A DNA stretch of 64,000 nucleotides from Silene latifolia (GCF_048544455.1 NC_133538.1:4122658-4186657); one strand, 5' to 3'. Counted from the stretch's first letter, positions 31,702 through 45,400 are shown. Notes: generated by a model from the letters alone, not told the origin. Translations and numbers: made by a program.

Positions 31702-33113
31702 TTTTAAGATTATAATATACAAAATATGTTATATTAATTAATACAAATATAATTAAATATAATACGGTTAATACACATATGTGTTCCATATTAGATAATT
31801 TGAAATTTCAATAGTTAGGTAAAAGCGTATCAGATAATATTGTTAGTGACATAGGATAATAATAACTTTTCAGCAGTTATTGGCATGAGACGGTCACACA
31901 CGGTAAGACAGCTCCATTGATAAATAGCTACAAATATTATTTTAATAATAACCGTCTTACAACCCCTTCTTATTCTATAATTTGTGTTTTGATAAACCCG
32001 TCTTATGATTCAATAACAAAATATGAGCCTAAATCTAAACAACTCAACAAACTCCAAGCTTTTCTATTCTCCTACTCCGTAATACGAACCCTATACTTCC
32101 GCCTCCTACCACATAGCCCCTCTCTCCCAAACATTAATACCTCTCATCTAGTCATCTCCCTCATATCACTCCCTTCTAAAGTCTTGATATTTTTGTATAA
32201 AAATTAAAAGTCACCACCATTGAAAAGTGATAATATGAGTAATTATTATTTTTTATTATTTTATCATATATCCATCTCCTTATTTGCTTTTTAATTTTGT
32301 CTTTCTCCTCTTTAATTTTGTAGGTCGTTTTCTTTTATTAGCATTCAAGGCATCCCTAATTTTTTTTCCCTCAAATATTCTTGTTAATCGTAGTGAGTTT
32401 GTTTAAACGATTTTTCATTCTTTTTTCATTATTAATTTTTTTTAAAATGTTTTATACTATTATTTTAGTTATTTGTCAAAATTAATTTCCAGAAAATTTA
32501 CTCGTCTATAATTATTTTGGGTCTTATTTGATGTCTTCTTCTATTTTTTTTTTTATATATTTGTTGCGATTTTAGTATCTGCAATTTTCCCATTTTTTCC
32601 AATAGTTTCAATATTTGAAGTTTTTTTCTTATTTTTTTGTAATTTATTATTTTTTAATGTTTTGAATTATTTTGCATTGATTGATTACTGTAAGTTTTCA
32701 TATTGTAAATTGTAATTAGGAAATAGAGTAATTAAATAAGAAGTGAACATGGAGGACCCTACTTTTGGAAAAAAAAGTTTGCTTTTTACAATCTCCTAAA
32801 AAAGGGGAGCCAATGAAAAGGCTTAAAAAAACCTAACTTTTATACTAGGTAGATAGCAACCATGCAATTCCATCCGTGCAATTCAAATAATCTATTTTGC
32901 AGCTATGTTTGACAATTGACAAACCACTTCTGATTTTAACGAAAATCTTACCTCATTGACTTGGATGTATGATATCAAAACTTTTTGAGAAATTTATGTA
33001 CTTACATAATATGCTTCATGCAATCCGTTCAATTCAAATAATAAATTCAAGTTATCTTCATTGTTATTGCATGTTATAATTTTGCTATACAATTTTTTGT
33101 TTTGGATGATTTA
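31702..33113. other. AT-rich intergenic DNA, no gene seen
   Basis: A 96-residue frame at 31917-32207 lacks any recognisable domain and is not called. Many homopolymer T runs. Confidence 0.45.
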
Positions 33114-33406
33114 GGACTTGTTTGGTTGCCCATCAAAAACACATGAATTATAATTCATGGGAATTGTAAAAATAGCCTGTTGTTTGGTTGCCCCAATTCA
33201 CATGAATTGAAATTTCCTAGGAACTCTAATTCTTCCTTAATAGAGGAAGTTCTTTACCTAGCCGCTCCTAGGTAAGTGGAAGTTTCTATGTAATTGGAGT
33301 TCCCATGTGGAACCAAACAATTTTTTCAAATTCACATGAATTAGAATAGCATACTAATTAGAACTTCCCGGACATTGCATTTTCCCGTTGCGAACCAAAC
33401 GACCCC
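33114..33406. mobile_element. Tourist-like (PIF/Harbinger) MITE, 293 bp
   Basis: Terminal inverted repeats GGACTTGTTTGGTT and the complement of aaccaaacgacccc, flanked by TTA on both sides (33111-33113 and 33407-33409). TTA/TAA duplications and TTTGGTT ends are typical of Tourist MITEs. Non-coding, with an internal partial palindrome (acatgaatt / aattcatg). Confidence 0.85.
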
Positions 33407-33536
33407 TTAATGTTGTTTTCAACCATTAGGCGGAAAACATCTTCATTCTTGGGTTGGTTATAGTGAAGTCTTGGAAAGTGTCGTCAATAATCGTTATTAT
33501 ATGCTACTCCGTAATTGTTTATAAATATATTGTATA

Positions 33537-33565
33537 CTAGTGTAACACCCGTGAAAATTCACGGG
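33537..33565 (-). mobile_element. Helitron-like 3' terminus, minus strand
   Basis: CTAG at 33537-33540, spacer, then the perfect hairpin cccgtgaaaattcacggg (33548-33565). The body would extend rightward toward the gypsy element. The rest, to 34064, shows no gene. Confidence 0.6.
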
Positions 33566-34064
33566 ATTATTTTAAAAATTTTAAATAAAAGCTCTCTAAT
33601 AAACTTGTAAAATAAATGTTGGAGGATAATTTGCGGGAGACGTTGAGGCATTGGGATAATATTGTTGCCGAATGTCGAACTTATTTAATTGTTTTATTAG
33701 GCAAATTTACCAAAATAACCCAAATTCCATTCATTCTTCTCATAAATCACATGGGGAATAAAATCTGACGAATATAAATTTTAAATTACTTAGGTTATTA
33801 CGAAAATCTCATTTTGAACAATTTTGCAACCATTAATGTAAAGTCTAATGTAAAGTCTGAAGGTTATCGGAAGAGCTCTATTAGTAAAACACATGGTGCA
33901 TAACAGTTGCAAGCTATCTTCAATCTCAATGAAATAGTCTAGAGTCAAAAGATGTTCTTTCTATAGAATTTGTGATTTCGGAAAGGCACCCGTATTCACA
34001 CAAATAATTGATGACCAAGAAGAGTATGTTATCATTTTGTTGACGGGGGGAAGAAGAATATTCA

Positions 34065-35394
34065 TGTAATACTACGGATTTTCTTTGGTGACTACTCGAC
34101 CGAGTAGAGCCTACTCGGCCGAGTAGTGCTGTTGTTATAGTCTGTTTCGGTTCTGCCGAGGAATACTCGACCGAGTATAGTGAATACTCGACCGAGTAGA
34201 GGATACTCGGCCGAGTATACACTTTACTCGACCGAGTATCCGGTCTGGCGAAGTGTATTTTGACGGTTTGATTAGGGAATGTTTAGGGATATTTTTATAT
34301 CCCGCGTCAGTTTCTAAAACATAATTTCAAACCTCATCATTTTACGATTACCCTAATCACTCCCTAATCATCCTCTAATCTTTACGTGTGTGCAATTGTC
34401 GCGGTCTTTTCTACTGTTGGTAAGTTTCATCTCCATGTTATTTGTATTCGTTTGGAATCATTGTATTTATGAAATAGGGGATATGGGGGTTGTGCAATGT
34501 GTAATTGTGTATGTGATTATTGTATAGGAGAAGACTTCGTAGAGGAGCCTTTCTGATTGTCCGAGTTTCGTTCTACTGTTGATTGCTAAGGTAAGGTTTC
34601 CCTACTCAGTTTACTGTTCATTGTTAAGACATGGTTGTTTTGTAAATATTGTTATCTGCTGATCATCGGAGTATGAGTGTTGTGGTGACGGTGTTGGTGT
34701 GGAGATGTTGTGACGGTTGTGATGTTGTGTGATTGTGATTGTGGTGAAGTAATTTACGGGAGTGACTTCACACCCTAGTTCGCCCTCCGTAGAACCCGCC
34801 ACAGGAGGGGATGTGCACATTAAGGGACAGGGATTGTTAGTCGCTCGTTGATGAGATGGACTAGGTGGGAGCGGCTGCGGTCACCCACTGGCGGGAGAGG
34901 ATTACCTGTTGCGATGGGTAATATGGCAGGGCTACACACTTTGGTGTGTAATCGGTTACTGTGTGAGATCGGGAGACTGGAATTGGAGGATGATCAGCTG
35001 GTTATCTCGTCTGTTTGTCTTATACTTTTTGAGTAATACCGACCCCGTGGTTTTTTGTCGAATCTGCGGTGATCCATTCGGGGATGGTGAGCAGGCTTGA
35101 CAGGTATTGCTAGTGGTGAGCTTGGAGCAGTCATGGGAGCGTTGTCATCACCAGTCATAGCATCACCGTTCGAGTCTTAGTTTTGATTTTATTAGTTGTC
35201 AGACATTGGATTTGTATTGTTGAATCAGTTTTTGGATTTTGGTTTGATGTAAACTTTAACCCCTTTATGGCATTTAATAAATGTGCTCAGTTCAGACGCT
35301 TTTGATATGTACTAACCTCGGGTAACCGAGATGGTAACACACTTTCATGGTAGGGTGGTCCTGGTAAGGCACCTTGGTATGAGGGGGTGTTACA
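34065..35394 (+). repeat. 5' LTR of the chromovirus, 1330 bp
   Basis: TGTAATACTACGG to GGTGTTACA. The first 200 bases hold six copies of a palindrome tactcgaccgagta or tactcggccgagta. A short minus-strand frame at 34611-34820 recurs in the other LTR only because LTRs are duplicates; it is not called as a gene. Confidence 0.95.
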
Positions 35395-35397
35395 AAG

Positions 35398-35409
35398 TGG
35401 TATCAGAGC
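35398..35409 (+). promoter_or_regulatory. Primer binding site, initiator tRNA-Met
   Basis: TGGTATCAGAGC, 3 bases after the LTR end, is the standard complement of the plant initiator tRNA-Met 3' end used by most Ty3/gypsy chromoviruses. Confidence 0.95.
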
Positions 35410-35835
35410 CGAAGATTCCGGCACTTAAAACAAATGAATCTAATAAACTTAGGGAGTCTAAATAAAATGAACCCGGGGAGAGTTGTTTGGAGCTACCGCA
35501 AAGACTCGGGAGACATCCCGGAGTCGCAATTTGGCCCTCATTAACTCGAGCCGGTCACATGGGGAAGTGTGATGAGAGAGTTGTGTCTTGTATGTGCATG
35601 TTTGTGAAGGCTACTGTTGATGATAATTGATGATTGGAAACGTATACGTGGAATTTGTAGTTTGGTGATTTGAGAAATAGTTGAGGGGACGGGTTTGTGA
35701 ACTTTTGGTGTATCGGATTTAGCTTGTGCATGATTTGTATGATTATATGTTTATAACATGGCATTTAGTTCTTGTTGATACATGTTTGTTGGGGAAAATA
35801 GAAAGCATGATAGGGTACTTTTACTGTTTAAACCC

Positions 35836-36133
35836 GTCTACGGTATGGGTCGGCCGAGTAGGGCAGGTACTCGGCCGAGTAACCAAGCACTCAACCGAGT
35901 GTTGTTTGGCAGTGAGTATCAATGGCTACTGTATGTGCTGACTCAACCGAGTAAATAGACGTACTCGACCGAGTAGTGAATACTCGGCCGAGTATTGTTT
36001 TTACTCGACCGAGTGTTGTTTCTGGGTTTTTGACGTTAGCTACTGGAGTCGAATTCTCGACCGAGTATCTAGGATACTCGACCGAGTAGTCGTTACTCGA
36101 CCAAGTATTGTAGTATACTCGGTCGAGTGTTCC
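35836..36133 (+). repeat. Palindrome-rich leader upstream of gag
   Basis: About eleven copies or near-copies of actcgaccgagta / actcggccgagta occur in about 300 bp of untranslated leader. They are the same palindromes as in the LTR start. Between the primer site and this block (35410-35835) no gene is seen. Confidence 0.85.
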
Positions 36134-36206
36134 TTTGGCGGAAGATTGTTACATTTTGAGTCGTAGGTTTTTGTGCTTACGTTTCTTTATCTCTTATCAG
36201 CTTAAA

Positions 36207-37748
36207 ATGCCGCCCAAAAGAACCCCCGCACAGATCCAAGCTTCTGAGATGACTCTTGATGAGGTTGCTCGCATGATTGAGAAACAAGAGGCTCTCCTTG
36301 AAGCTCTCAAAAATGTGGGAAAGGGCAACGAGAAGTCGATGGATGCTACTCAGCTCAGCATCATCATTCCTCTCTTCAACCCTCCCACAAATGAAGGGGT
36401 AGGTGAACCAAAGCTACTCGAGAAGTGGCACCATGAGATTGAAGCTCTCATGGAAATGGTTAAGTGCCCTGAAGACATGATCGTTGAGCAGGTAGTGTAC
36501 TACCTGAGGGGTGAAGCTGCAGTTTGGTGGTAAAATGTCAAGGAGGATGCTAGAGCTTATTACCAGGCTGAGGGTCTGGGAGCTATTCCATGGTCCGGGT
36601 TGAAGAGCACTATAAGAGAACAGTTTGTGCCGGAGCATATCCGACACAAGATGAGATCCGAGTTTGATTCCTTCACCATGACTAAGGAGATGACAGTCAC
36701 TGACTACTATCATCAGTTTATGGAGCTATCTCGTTATGTTGACGACATGCAGCTAGGACCGAGGGGTTTAGCTCTCCGTTTTGAGAGGGGTTTATCTGCT
36801 AAGATCGTGAGTCGTATGCAAGCCGGGGTTGCTACTGACCTCAAGGAAGTGTACCTGAGAGCGGGCCAAGCTGAGAGAATGGTGGATCTCTCAAGAGAGA
36901 TTGATAAGAGGACTGCTGCTAAAAAGAGGAAAGCTGACAGTGGAAGCAACAGTCAGTCGGCCAACAAGAAAGGGAACTTCAATCATGCAAAGGCTTTTTC
37001 TGGTGGAGCTGGTTTCTCGGGGGGATCTCGTGGCTGGGGAAAGAATAGAGGTCGGAGTGTGAGTGACAACTCTAACCTTATATGCTTCAACTGTGGTGGT
37101 GTAGGCCACAGGAGACGGGAATGCACGAGTTACAGGCCCGACACAGGTTCAGGAGCTCGGCAAGGGAATTTCTCTCAGGGGCCAACTCAGAGCTTTGCTA
37201 GTAACCGACCGGGAGGATCATGGGGCAACAGAGGTGGACAGGGCTACCAGGGCAGTTATAACCGCAGTGGTGGTGGGTCATATCAACGTCAGAACAACAG
37301 CACCACCCAGGACTCAGCAGCCAAGCCAAGTACCTCCAATGCTTCAGTTCAGGGTGGAGGACAGAAAAACAGTGGGAAGCTTTTCATGATGGACAAACAG
37401 GAAGCACAGGATGATGCTCATGTAGTTACCGGTACCTTTCTTGTTCATAATGTACCATCCTTTGTTTTGTTTGATTTAGGGGCTACACACTCTTTTGTTT
37501 CTAAGGGTCATGCTATGTCTATGGGTTTGGGTAAGTTTGAGGTTGTAAAAGATGATGTGTTCATACCTTCAGGGGAGTCGGTGTCATGTCTCAGGTTGTA
37601 TAAGGGTGTGTCTATGGTGGTTGGAGGGGTAGATTTACCGATAGATCTGTTAGAGTTTCCTATGGATGGGTTTGAGGTGATTCTCGGGATGGATTGGCTG
37701 GGTAAGTATGATGCCAGGATAGATTGTCGGCAGAAGCGAGTGTCTTAA
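36207..37748 (+). pseudogene. Chromovirus gag and protease
   Basis: ATG 36207 (MPPKRTPAQIQASEM) is chosen over the upstream in-frame ATG at 36135, which lies in the leader. Gag capsid domain (KWHHEIEALMEMVKCPEDM, EQFVPEHIRHKMRSEF) is interrupted by a TAA at 36531-36533 right after AVWW. Then Gly/Ser/Arg-rich text, a zinc knuckle CFNCGGVGHRRREC (about 37084-37125) for RNA packaging, and an aspartic protease segment where the expected DSGATHSF reads DLGATHSF (about 37471-37494). The serine next to the catalytic Asp is lost. A second stop, TAA at 37746-37748, separates it from the rest of pol. The stops make it defective. Confidence 0.9.
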
Positions 37749-38737
37749 AAGGGCCTTAAGGGTGTTAGGGTGTCTTATAGAGTGTTTGTGGTAAAACCTA
37801 AGTGTAAGTTCATAGCTGTGATGACTTTAAAGTCATGTTTGAAGAAGAAGTGCCCCTTGACTCTCTGTCATGTGAGGGATCACCGAGTAGAGCCGCCGAC
37901 AGCTTCTGAGATATCTGTGGTGAGAGAGTTCGAGGATGTTTTTCCTGAGGAGATACCGAGTTTGCCTCCTAAGAGGGATGTTGTTTTCAGCGTGGAGCTT
38001 AAACCGGGAACAGGTCGATATCCAAAGCACCTTACCGTATGGCACCTAAAGAGTTAGCAGAGTTAAAAAAGCAGATACATGAGTTGCTAAGCAAGGGTTA
38101 TATCAGGCCTAGTGTGTCACCGTGGGGAACCCCAATTCTTTTCCTAAAGAAGAAAGATGGGAGTATGAGACTGTGCATTGATTACCGAGAGCTGAATCGT
38201 GTCACAGTAAAGAACAAGTATCCTTTGCCTAGGATTGATGACCTGTTTGATCAGCTAAGTGGAGCAGGTGTGTTTTCCTATATTGATCTGAGGTCAGGCT
38301 ATCACCAGTTGAGGATAGCAGATGAGGATATTCCTGAGACCGCGTTCCGATCTCGATATGGTCACTATGAGTACGTAGTGATGCCTTTTGGGTTGACCAA
38401 TGCACCAACAGCTTTCATGGATTTGATGAACCGGATCTTTACACCGTTCTTGGACAGGTTCGTGGTGGTCTTCATCGACGACATCTTAGTCTATTCTAAG
38501 ACTAAGGAAGAGTATGAAGAGCATTTGAGGATAGTCTTGCAGACTCTGAGAGAGAATCAACTTTATGCCAAGTTATCTAAGTGCGAGTTCTGGCTGGAGG
38601 AGGTGGCTTTTCTGGGCCATGTGATATCTAAGAAGGGGGTATCTGTGGATCCTAGTAAGATTGAGGCTGTAACCAAGTGGGAATCACCGAAGAATGTTGC
38701 TGAGATTCGGAGCTTCTTAGGCCTTGCTGGCTACTAC
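37749..38737 (+). pseudogene. Chromovirus reverse transcriptase, 5' part of split pol
   Basis: After a segment containing EFEDVFPEEIPSLPPKRDV, a frameshift near 38020-38035 leads into the reverse transcriptase frame: [39 protein letters not shown] and the catalytic [10 protein letters not shown] (YxDD variant, about 38473-38502), ending FLGLAGYY. The frame stops at the CACTA insertion. The codons resume as RRFVKDF at 46553. Confidence 0.92.
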
Positions 38738-38754
38738 CACTACTACAGATACAG

Positions 38755-39245
38755 GCTATAACAACGGGTAAAAATCATTGTAAAAACAAAAAGCGGACGT
38801 TGTTAAAGCGGCCGTTGTAGAAGGTATTTACAACGGTTTGGTTATTTAATGAAACCGTTGTCTAAAGTATTAACCACGGTTAAAAGCCGTTGTTGTTGGG
38901 TGTTCTCCGTTGTGGAAAGTGTTTCAAAAATTTGGAGGGAATAATATAACAACGGTTGTCATATGTATAACCGTTGTTGTAACTTTCCCTCCAAAATTGT
39001 GAAGTCTTTTGACAACGGGTTTATGCTACATACCCGTTGTTGAAATTTTTAGTAACAACGGTTCTTAGTTTAATACCCGTTGTTGTAATTTTACCTCCAA
39101 AATTGTGAAGACTTTTAACAACGGTTCTTCGTTTAAAACCTGTTGTTGAATATTATGCGCGAGTATTTGTGAAAGTCATTCACAACGGTGTTATTTTTAT
39201 TAACCGTTGTGAAAGATATTCACAACGGTTTTTTTTAGTAACCGT
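38755..39245. repeat. CACTA 3' subterminal array, copy 2
   Basis: Dense acaacgg / ccgttgt motifs in both orientations, like 28330-28825 of copy 1. Confidence 0.88.
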
Positions 39246-39496
39246 TTTTATTACGAACTCCTAATGTTTTGAAAAATTAAATTTGTTTTATGCCATTCAA
39301 AACCTCGCATATATCAAAGAAAGACAAAGATAAATCACAAATTTGGGTTCATCAGAACTCAATAGATTCAATTCAACCACAACAACAGCATCATATATAT
39401 ATATATATATACTTACAAGGAGTTGAATTTACATGAACTAATCATTCCCTAACTTCAACAAAAAATTTACTAATAAGCTGATCTAAGCTCTGAGTA

Positions 39497-41395
39497 TCAT
39501 GCATTTTCTAAGACGTAGTTGCCCAACATGTCCCTTACCTCGCCTATATCTATACTTGAGTACTCCTCAATCTGTTGTGACGGGTTGATTACATACTGCG
39601 GAAAAAACAAAGAGAAGACATTATTGTAACAACATCAATTACTGCATAGCAACATCATGGTATATATAGCAGCAAGCAAGACAACATTAGCTCTAATTTA
39701 AAAAAAGTAATAAACACATTATTAAATTACTAACATTTTCTGGAATAATGATATATCTTCGCCGAATAATCTCCAACATGAACCGACAAGCGTAGTATCC
39801 ACATTGTATGCTATCCGGCTGGCGAGGGACCTATTATTACATAAAAAAACAGACGAGAGAAGGCTCACATCAGAATCTTGAACTTTAGGTATTGTATTAG
39901 TATTAAACACAGATTTTTACACTTAATGTTATTGTATTTGAGCATGTACCCCTATTATCGTAATAAAATCAGGGCCAACATCAGAATCTTTTGTGGGTTG
40001 ATCCTGCTTGTTTGCTCTTCTCTTCTCAAAGGCCCTTTTTTTTTTAAAATAAAAAAGGAGGCAGAAACTCATTTTTTAGTAGTAAGGATGCCATTAACTG
40101 AAGCTGCTTGCCAAGAATGTAATGTGTCAGCAATTTTTATCCCAACAATAACATGTGAATTGAACTTAAATGAAAATAATAGAATAAATGTTACCATGTC
40201 AGCCTTCTCAGACTTAGTCTTCTTTTTCTTCTTTATCGGGGCAGTTTTCCCATAATATTTCGTTACTCCAACCTGTAACGGGACGCCTCTCAAACGACCT
40301 GGATGTTCGGGTCGGCCGATCGCTCTAGCAAGAACGTCATTACGACCACTGGGAGTGAATTTCCCTTCTTCTACCTCTTTCAATACGTTGTCCTATAATA
40401 TATTAAATAAACTTCAAATTATATTTGTGACTAAAATATAAAGTTAGTAATGAACTCGTCTTAATAAAATAATGCTTACTATGTTGGCCAACACTTCCTC
40501 ATCATATTTGTCACGCGACCGGGATCCTTTAGGCGTGTGCCCTTCTTTATAAGTTACATGCCGATCCACCTCTTTCACTCCCTTTGCCACCTACACATTA
40601 ACATGGTAACATTTATACACGTAAATGTGTATCAATGCAAGTCCAAGTGTGATTAAAAAAATAAAGTCTCACAGGGAATAATGCATGCTACTTACGAGGT
40701 TCTCTTCTATCTTTCAGAATCGCCTCGAGAACCATACCATTTCCCCTTCTTGCATGAAATGTTAGCACGATTTCTTCTGCTAACGGCCTTCAAATAATTA
40801 TATAAAAGCGCAAGTAGATGAGATAATAAAAAGATTATATAAAGGACTCATTAATTAAAAAAATGATAGGTAAATCGTTAAAAGGCGAGGATATTTAACC
40901 CGAAACTTCTCGCAGTTCTCATCTTTTGAAAAGATCCCATTGTTCCTGCTTGATGGTAGGACACTTGTTTTCCGGTGGGCTCTTACGCATCTCACCCGTT
41001 GCCTTGTCCACATACAACCAATCCCTAGCAACGTCACACCTCCACTGCCTGTGGACATCCGCTGCCTTATGCATTAAATACTCATCATGGCTTTCATCGG
41101 GTATAATAAAGCCTTCCTTTACACGAGCCAAGTATAACTCCGCCAATTTTGGATTCAAATTTCTAAAATCATCTAAATGGATATGCACAAACTGTCTTGT
41201 GCAAGTACCAATCCAACTGGAGAAAAGACCCGCATTTGGACCAGTAGGGAAACCCATCTCACTCCATGTTATTTCGAACGGCTGTTTAGCGGCTATAGCT
41301 GCAAGGACTTTCTGGCACTTCGTAGCACCCCTCTCACCAGGCTTATTATCCCGAGGCTTATTATTCTTTTGACTTCTTTTACGTTTTTCACCCAT
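39497..41395 (-). pseudogene. CACTA second gene (TNP1-like), Ptta/En/Spm transposase version
   Basis: Starts MGEKRKRSQKNNKPRD at 41395. The first exon has ITWSEMGFPTGPNAGLFSSW and HRQWRCDVARDWLYVD. The next exons contain KAVSRRNRANISCKKGKWYG (about 40700-40795), VAKGVKEVDRHVTYKEGHTP (about 40483-40590) and GRPEHPGRLRGVPLQVGV followed by a Lys-run (40196-40394). This is the plant Transposase_24 (Ptta/En/Spm) domain. The last exon is VINPSQQIEEYSSIDIGEVR ending at 39497. The frame shifts near 40920 at the end of exon 1. Unlike copy 1, the Ulp1-like exons are absent. Splice sites were read by eye. Confidence 0.72.
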
Positions 41396-41894
41396 GATAA
41401 TCCTAAACCCAAACATGAATGATATAGGAAATGAACAACTTAACAACGTACATGCAGAGTATTATCTAAAACCCTAAACTCTAATAGGAATGAAAATTTA
41501 AAACAACAGATTGAGCTTCTAAAATCCTAAACCCTAATAAGAGGAGTGAAGTAGATGATGCGGGATGATAAAGATAACAAAGAAGACGAAAAACAAACAG
41601 ATGCATGAAAAAGAAACAAGATGATCGTCTTAAAACCCTAATGACGAAACACAAAATTAAAGTGAACATACCTGATGATGATGATGATAAAGAGAACGAG
41701 CAGGATGATAAGGGAAGGCAACGGAATCAAGGCGTCGGAAATTGAGCGACTACGGCAATGAAACGAGAATGTAGAAAGCGAGGAAAAGAGAAGAATTAAC
41801 TCAGGATACCAACGGTTGAACTAATGTTGTGTGTGTTTGTGTATGGCATGTCAGTATGGGTTTCTAAATTAGTTTTTTATTAAGACAAACTATT

Positions 41895-42130
41895 GACAAC
41901 GGGTGCTCAAAGAAGAACCGTTGTTATATGTTAATAACAACGGGTCAATAAAAGTCAACCGTTGTCAAAAGTTTATTACAACGGTTAAAATATACCCGTT
42001 GTAATATATTTTCACCAAATTTGCGCCAAATGAAATATGTCAAAAAAATCATTGACAACGGGTAGAGGTACTACACCCGTTGTTGAAAGTATTAACAACG
42101 GGTAATTTAAATATAACCGTTGTTATTGTT
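41895..42130. repeat. Internal CACTA motif array, copy 2
   Basis: Inverted pairs of acaacgg between the 5' leader of the second gene and TNP2. It matches 9018-9292 of copy 1 in mirror image. Confidence 0.85.
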
Positions 42131-42459
42131 GAACTTTTTTTTTTAAAATTATCGTAATTCCATTACAGTCCAAACTGTAACAATACATACTCGTAATGTG
42201 AAAGCACCATATACTACAACATTATTCAAAGAATTTCAACACCAAAGAACCACATCTAATAATAAGATCAAGAAAATAAGACAACACCAGCATGCATGCA
42301 TACTGCATATCTAAGCTACAGGATTTACCATGCCATATACTACAACATTATTCAGCAATGACCATTATTGATTTACCAATAAATTAAACCATCAAATTAT
42401 TGGTCTGAAAATGACTCAAAATGTTGGTCGTCCATATCACTGTGTCCTGATGAACTATC

Positions 42460-45400
42460 TCAGGATCGGGGACGTTTCTTGGATGTCATAGTTTCTTCGT
42501 TAACCCAAATACCTTCACCATGGTCATCACGCATATAGATGCTTTCGGTGTCCTCATGATCGTGTCATCATCGTCGAAATAAGATACAAAGGTGGTAGAC
42601 GATCCATTCCCTCAAAAACGACATCCTGATCATCATCACCATTATCGGATGGACTACTCGTTCTACTCCTTATAGACAGTACAACAGACCACTTCTTATC
42701 CATAGGATTGGTGACATAGAACACTTGTTTAGCTTGGGATGCCATTATGAAAGGATCATCCTTATTATTGCCAACCTTACCCAGATTGACCAACATAAAT
42801 CCCATCTTATCCTTTCGGACACAATGGATGTTGTTATCAACCCAGTTACATCGAAACAAAGGCATTGTGAAATCAATGTAATCTAGTACCAATATTTCTT
42901 GAATAACACCATAATAAAGGCATTTTCCCCAAATAGGCTTTTTATCTTTTGAAGTAGCAAAGTGCATTGCCTCAAATTCAGAACTCACACCACTATTTTG
43001 CATTGTGCTCAACTCATCTTGCTCGCGGGTGTAAAAAGTATATCCATTAATGGCAAAACTGTTGTAAAAGGTGACCCTGGCATTTGGACCTAAACCAAGA
43101 CGTAGTAACCTAGGAGAGATGTCATCACCAGTTTGATCAGTACACTCTAAGACAATATTCCTAAACCACTCTGCAAACGTCTTCGTATGCTCGTTCGCAA
43201 TCCACTTCTCGGTCTTGTTTTGGTGATCGTATTTGAGCTCATCTTTGTGTTGTTGAATATAAGGTTGCACCTCATCTTCGTTGTTTAGCACATACATGTG
43301 TGCTAAATGCAACATTTCACGTGTCACAATTTTTTCAACCCGGCCCCTAATACCTTTTCCGGTCATCCAGTCACTATGACGATTCTTAGGAACGCCAATC
43401 AACTCCTCAGGGGAGAGATGAGCGTAACAATATGAAAGAGCTTCGTCTAAAATATCTCGTTCAGCAATACAACCTTTCGGACGATACCGATTAGATGTAT
43501 AGTCCTTGTAGACTTTCATCAATATTTCGAAAGGATACTGGTATCTCAAGTACACGGGCCCAAGGTACAAAATCTCCCTAACCAAGTGAATGGTCAGATG
43601 AATCATGATAGTGAAGAAAGAGGGTGGAAAATACATTTCCAACTGACAAAGAGAGGTTACAACGAGGTCCTGCAATGAATCCGCGTCATCGAGATCGATG
43701 ACTTTCTCGCATATGGACTGGAAGAAGAGACAGAATCTAGTTATAGCATATCTTACCTTTTCAGGTAAAATGGAACGAATAGCCACAGGTAGTAATTGTT
43801 GCATCAAAGTGTGACAATCATGTGATTTTAACCCGGTGAGTTTTAGGTCTTGCATCGACACTAGACTTTTGATGTTCGACGAATAACCATGTGGCACTTT
43901 AATTCCATTCAAGCATGCACAGAACTCTTTTTTCTCATTCCGTGAAAGGGTATAAGTCATGGCGGTAAAAATGTACGATTACCTCTCTTCTGTGGTGCCA
44001 ACTCTAGCCTAATACCCATCATTTTCATATCTTCCCTAGTCTGCGGCGTTATCCTTTGTTTTACCAGAACATTCGAAGGGTATTGATAATATTATCACAG
44101 ACATTTTTGTCAATGTGCATGAAATCGAGGCAATGCCTCGACCTCCAGTCGGCCAATATGGAAGTTTATCAAAAAATATGGATCTTTTCTTATACCCACG
44201 AGTAGACAATTTAGAGCCGCTCTTCTTCCCATAATCTATCTCAATATGCTTTACTTTCTGATAAACTTCATGCCCACTCAAAATTCTAGGAGGTTGACGA
44301 AGTTCTTATCTTCCATTGAATGCTTTCTGCATCTTGCGATAACAATGGTCATGATACAAGAACCTCCTATTTCCCATATACACATACTTACGAGAAGACT
44401 TCAAGTATTCAGACTCGATATCCTCCTCACACAATGGACAAGCCTCTTTCCCATGAATTGTGTGCCCGAAAAGGTCGCCATAAGCCGGATAGTCGGTTAT
44501 TGTACACAATAACATCGCTCTCAAATTGAAAGTTTCGTTCTTATATGCATCAAATACTTCTATCCCACTATCCCACAACAATCGCAAATCATCTAGAAGA
44601 GGTTCCAAATATACATCTATATCATTTCCAGGTTGTTTAGGGCCATAAATTAACAACGACAACATCAAATACTTTCTTTTCATGCACACATATGGAGGTA
44701 AGTTATAAATAGCCAACACTACTGGCCAAGTACTATGTTGGCTACTCATGTTTCCGTGTGGGTTCATTCCATCAGTGGACAGCGCTAGACGTAAGTTTCT
44801 AGGTTCATTGCCGAACTCGGGATACTTAGCGTCGGACGATTTCCATTGCTTACCATCCGCCGGTGTCTTAGCTTTCCATCATTTATTCTTCCTGTTTCTT
44901 TCCAAGTTAACATTTTTGCATCATCGGGATTCGCATAAATCCTTATGACTCTTGGTATCAATGGAAAATACCACAACACCTTAGCCGGGATCCCTTCCTT
45001 ATCCTTATAACGCCACTCCAAACATTTAGGGCAATTGGTTAAGTTTTGATATAATTTCCGATACAATATGCAATCATTTGGACATGCATGTATTTTCTCA
45101 TATTTCATACCCACTCCTCTTATTAGTTTTTTCGCCTCATATGTCTTAACAGGTAGAACATTACCATCAGGAAGCAACTCCTTTATCAAAGCTAAAAAAC
45201 TAGTGAAACATGTGTCACTCACCCCATTTGCCCCCTTGATATTATACAACTTCACCACAAAAATTTACATGTTTGTGAACTTACAACCAGATACGAGGTG
45301 CTTCGACTCACACAACTTCTCATACATGTTGTTAAGGTCATCCCAATTACTAGTGTCATCACCTACATCTTCAAAAGCAATGGACTCATCATCATTCTCT

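Noticed and set aside
31917..32207. 96-residue plus-strand frame
   Set aside because: No recognisable domain, AT-rich neighbourhood, no splice support.
34611..34820. 69-residue minus-strand frame, also present at 49391-49600
   Set aside because: Conserved only because the LTRs are duplicated; no domain.
40069..40255. Lys-run frame as an independent gene
   Set aside because: It is an exon of the CACTA second gene running into an intron.
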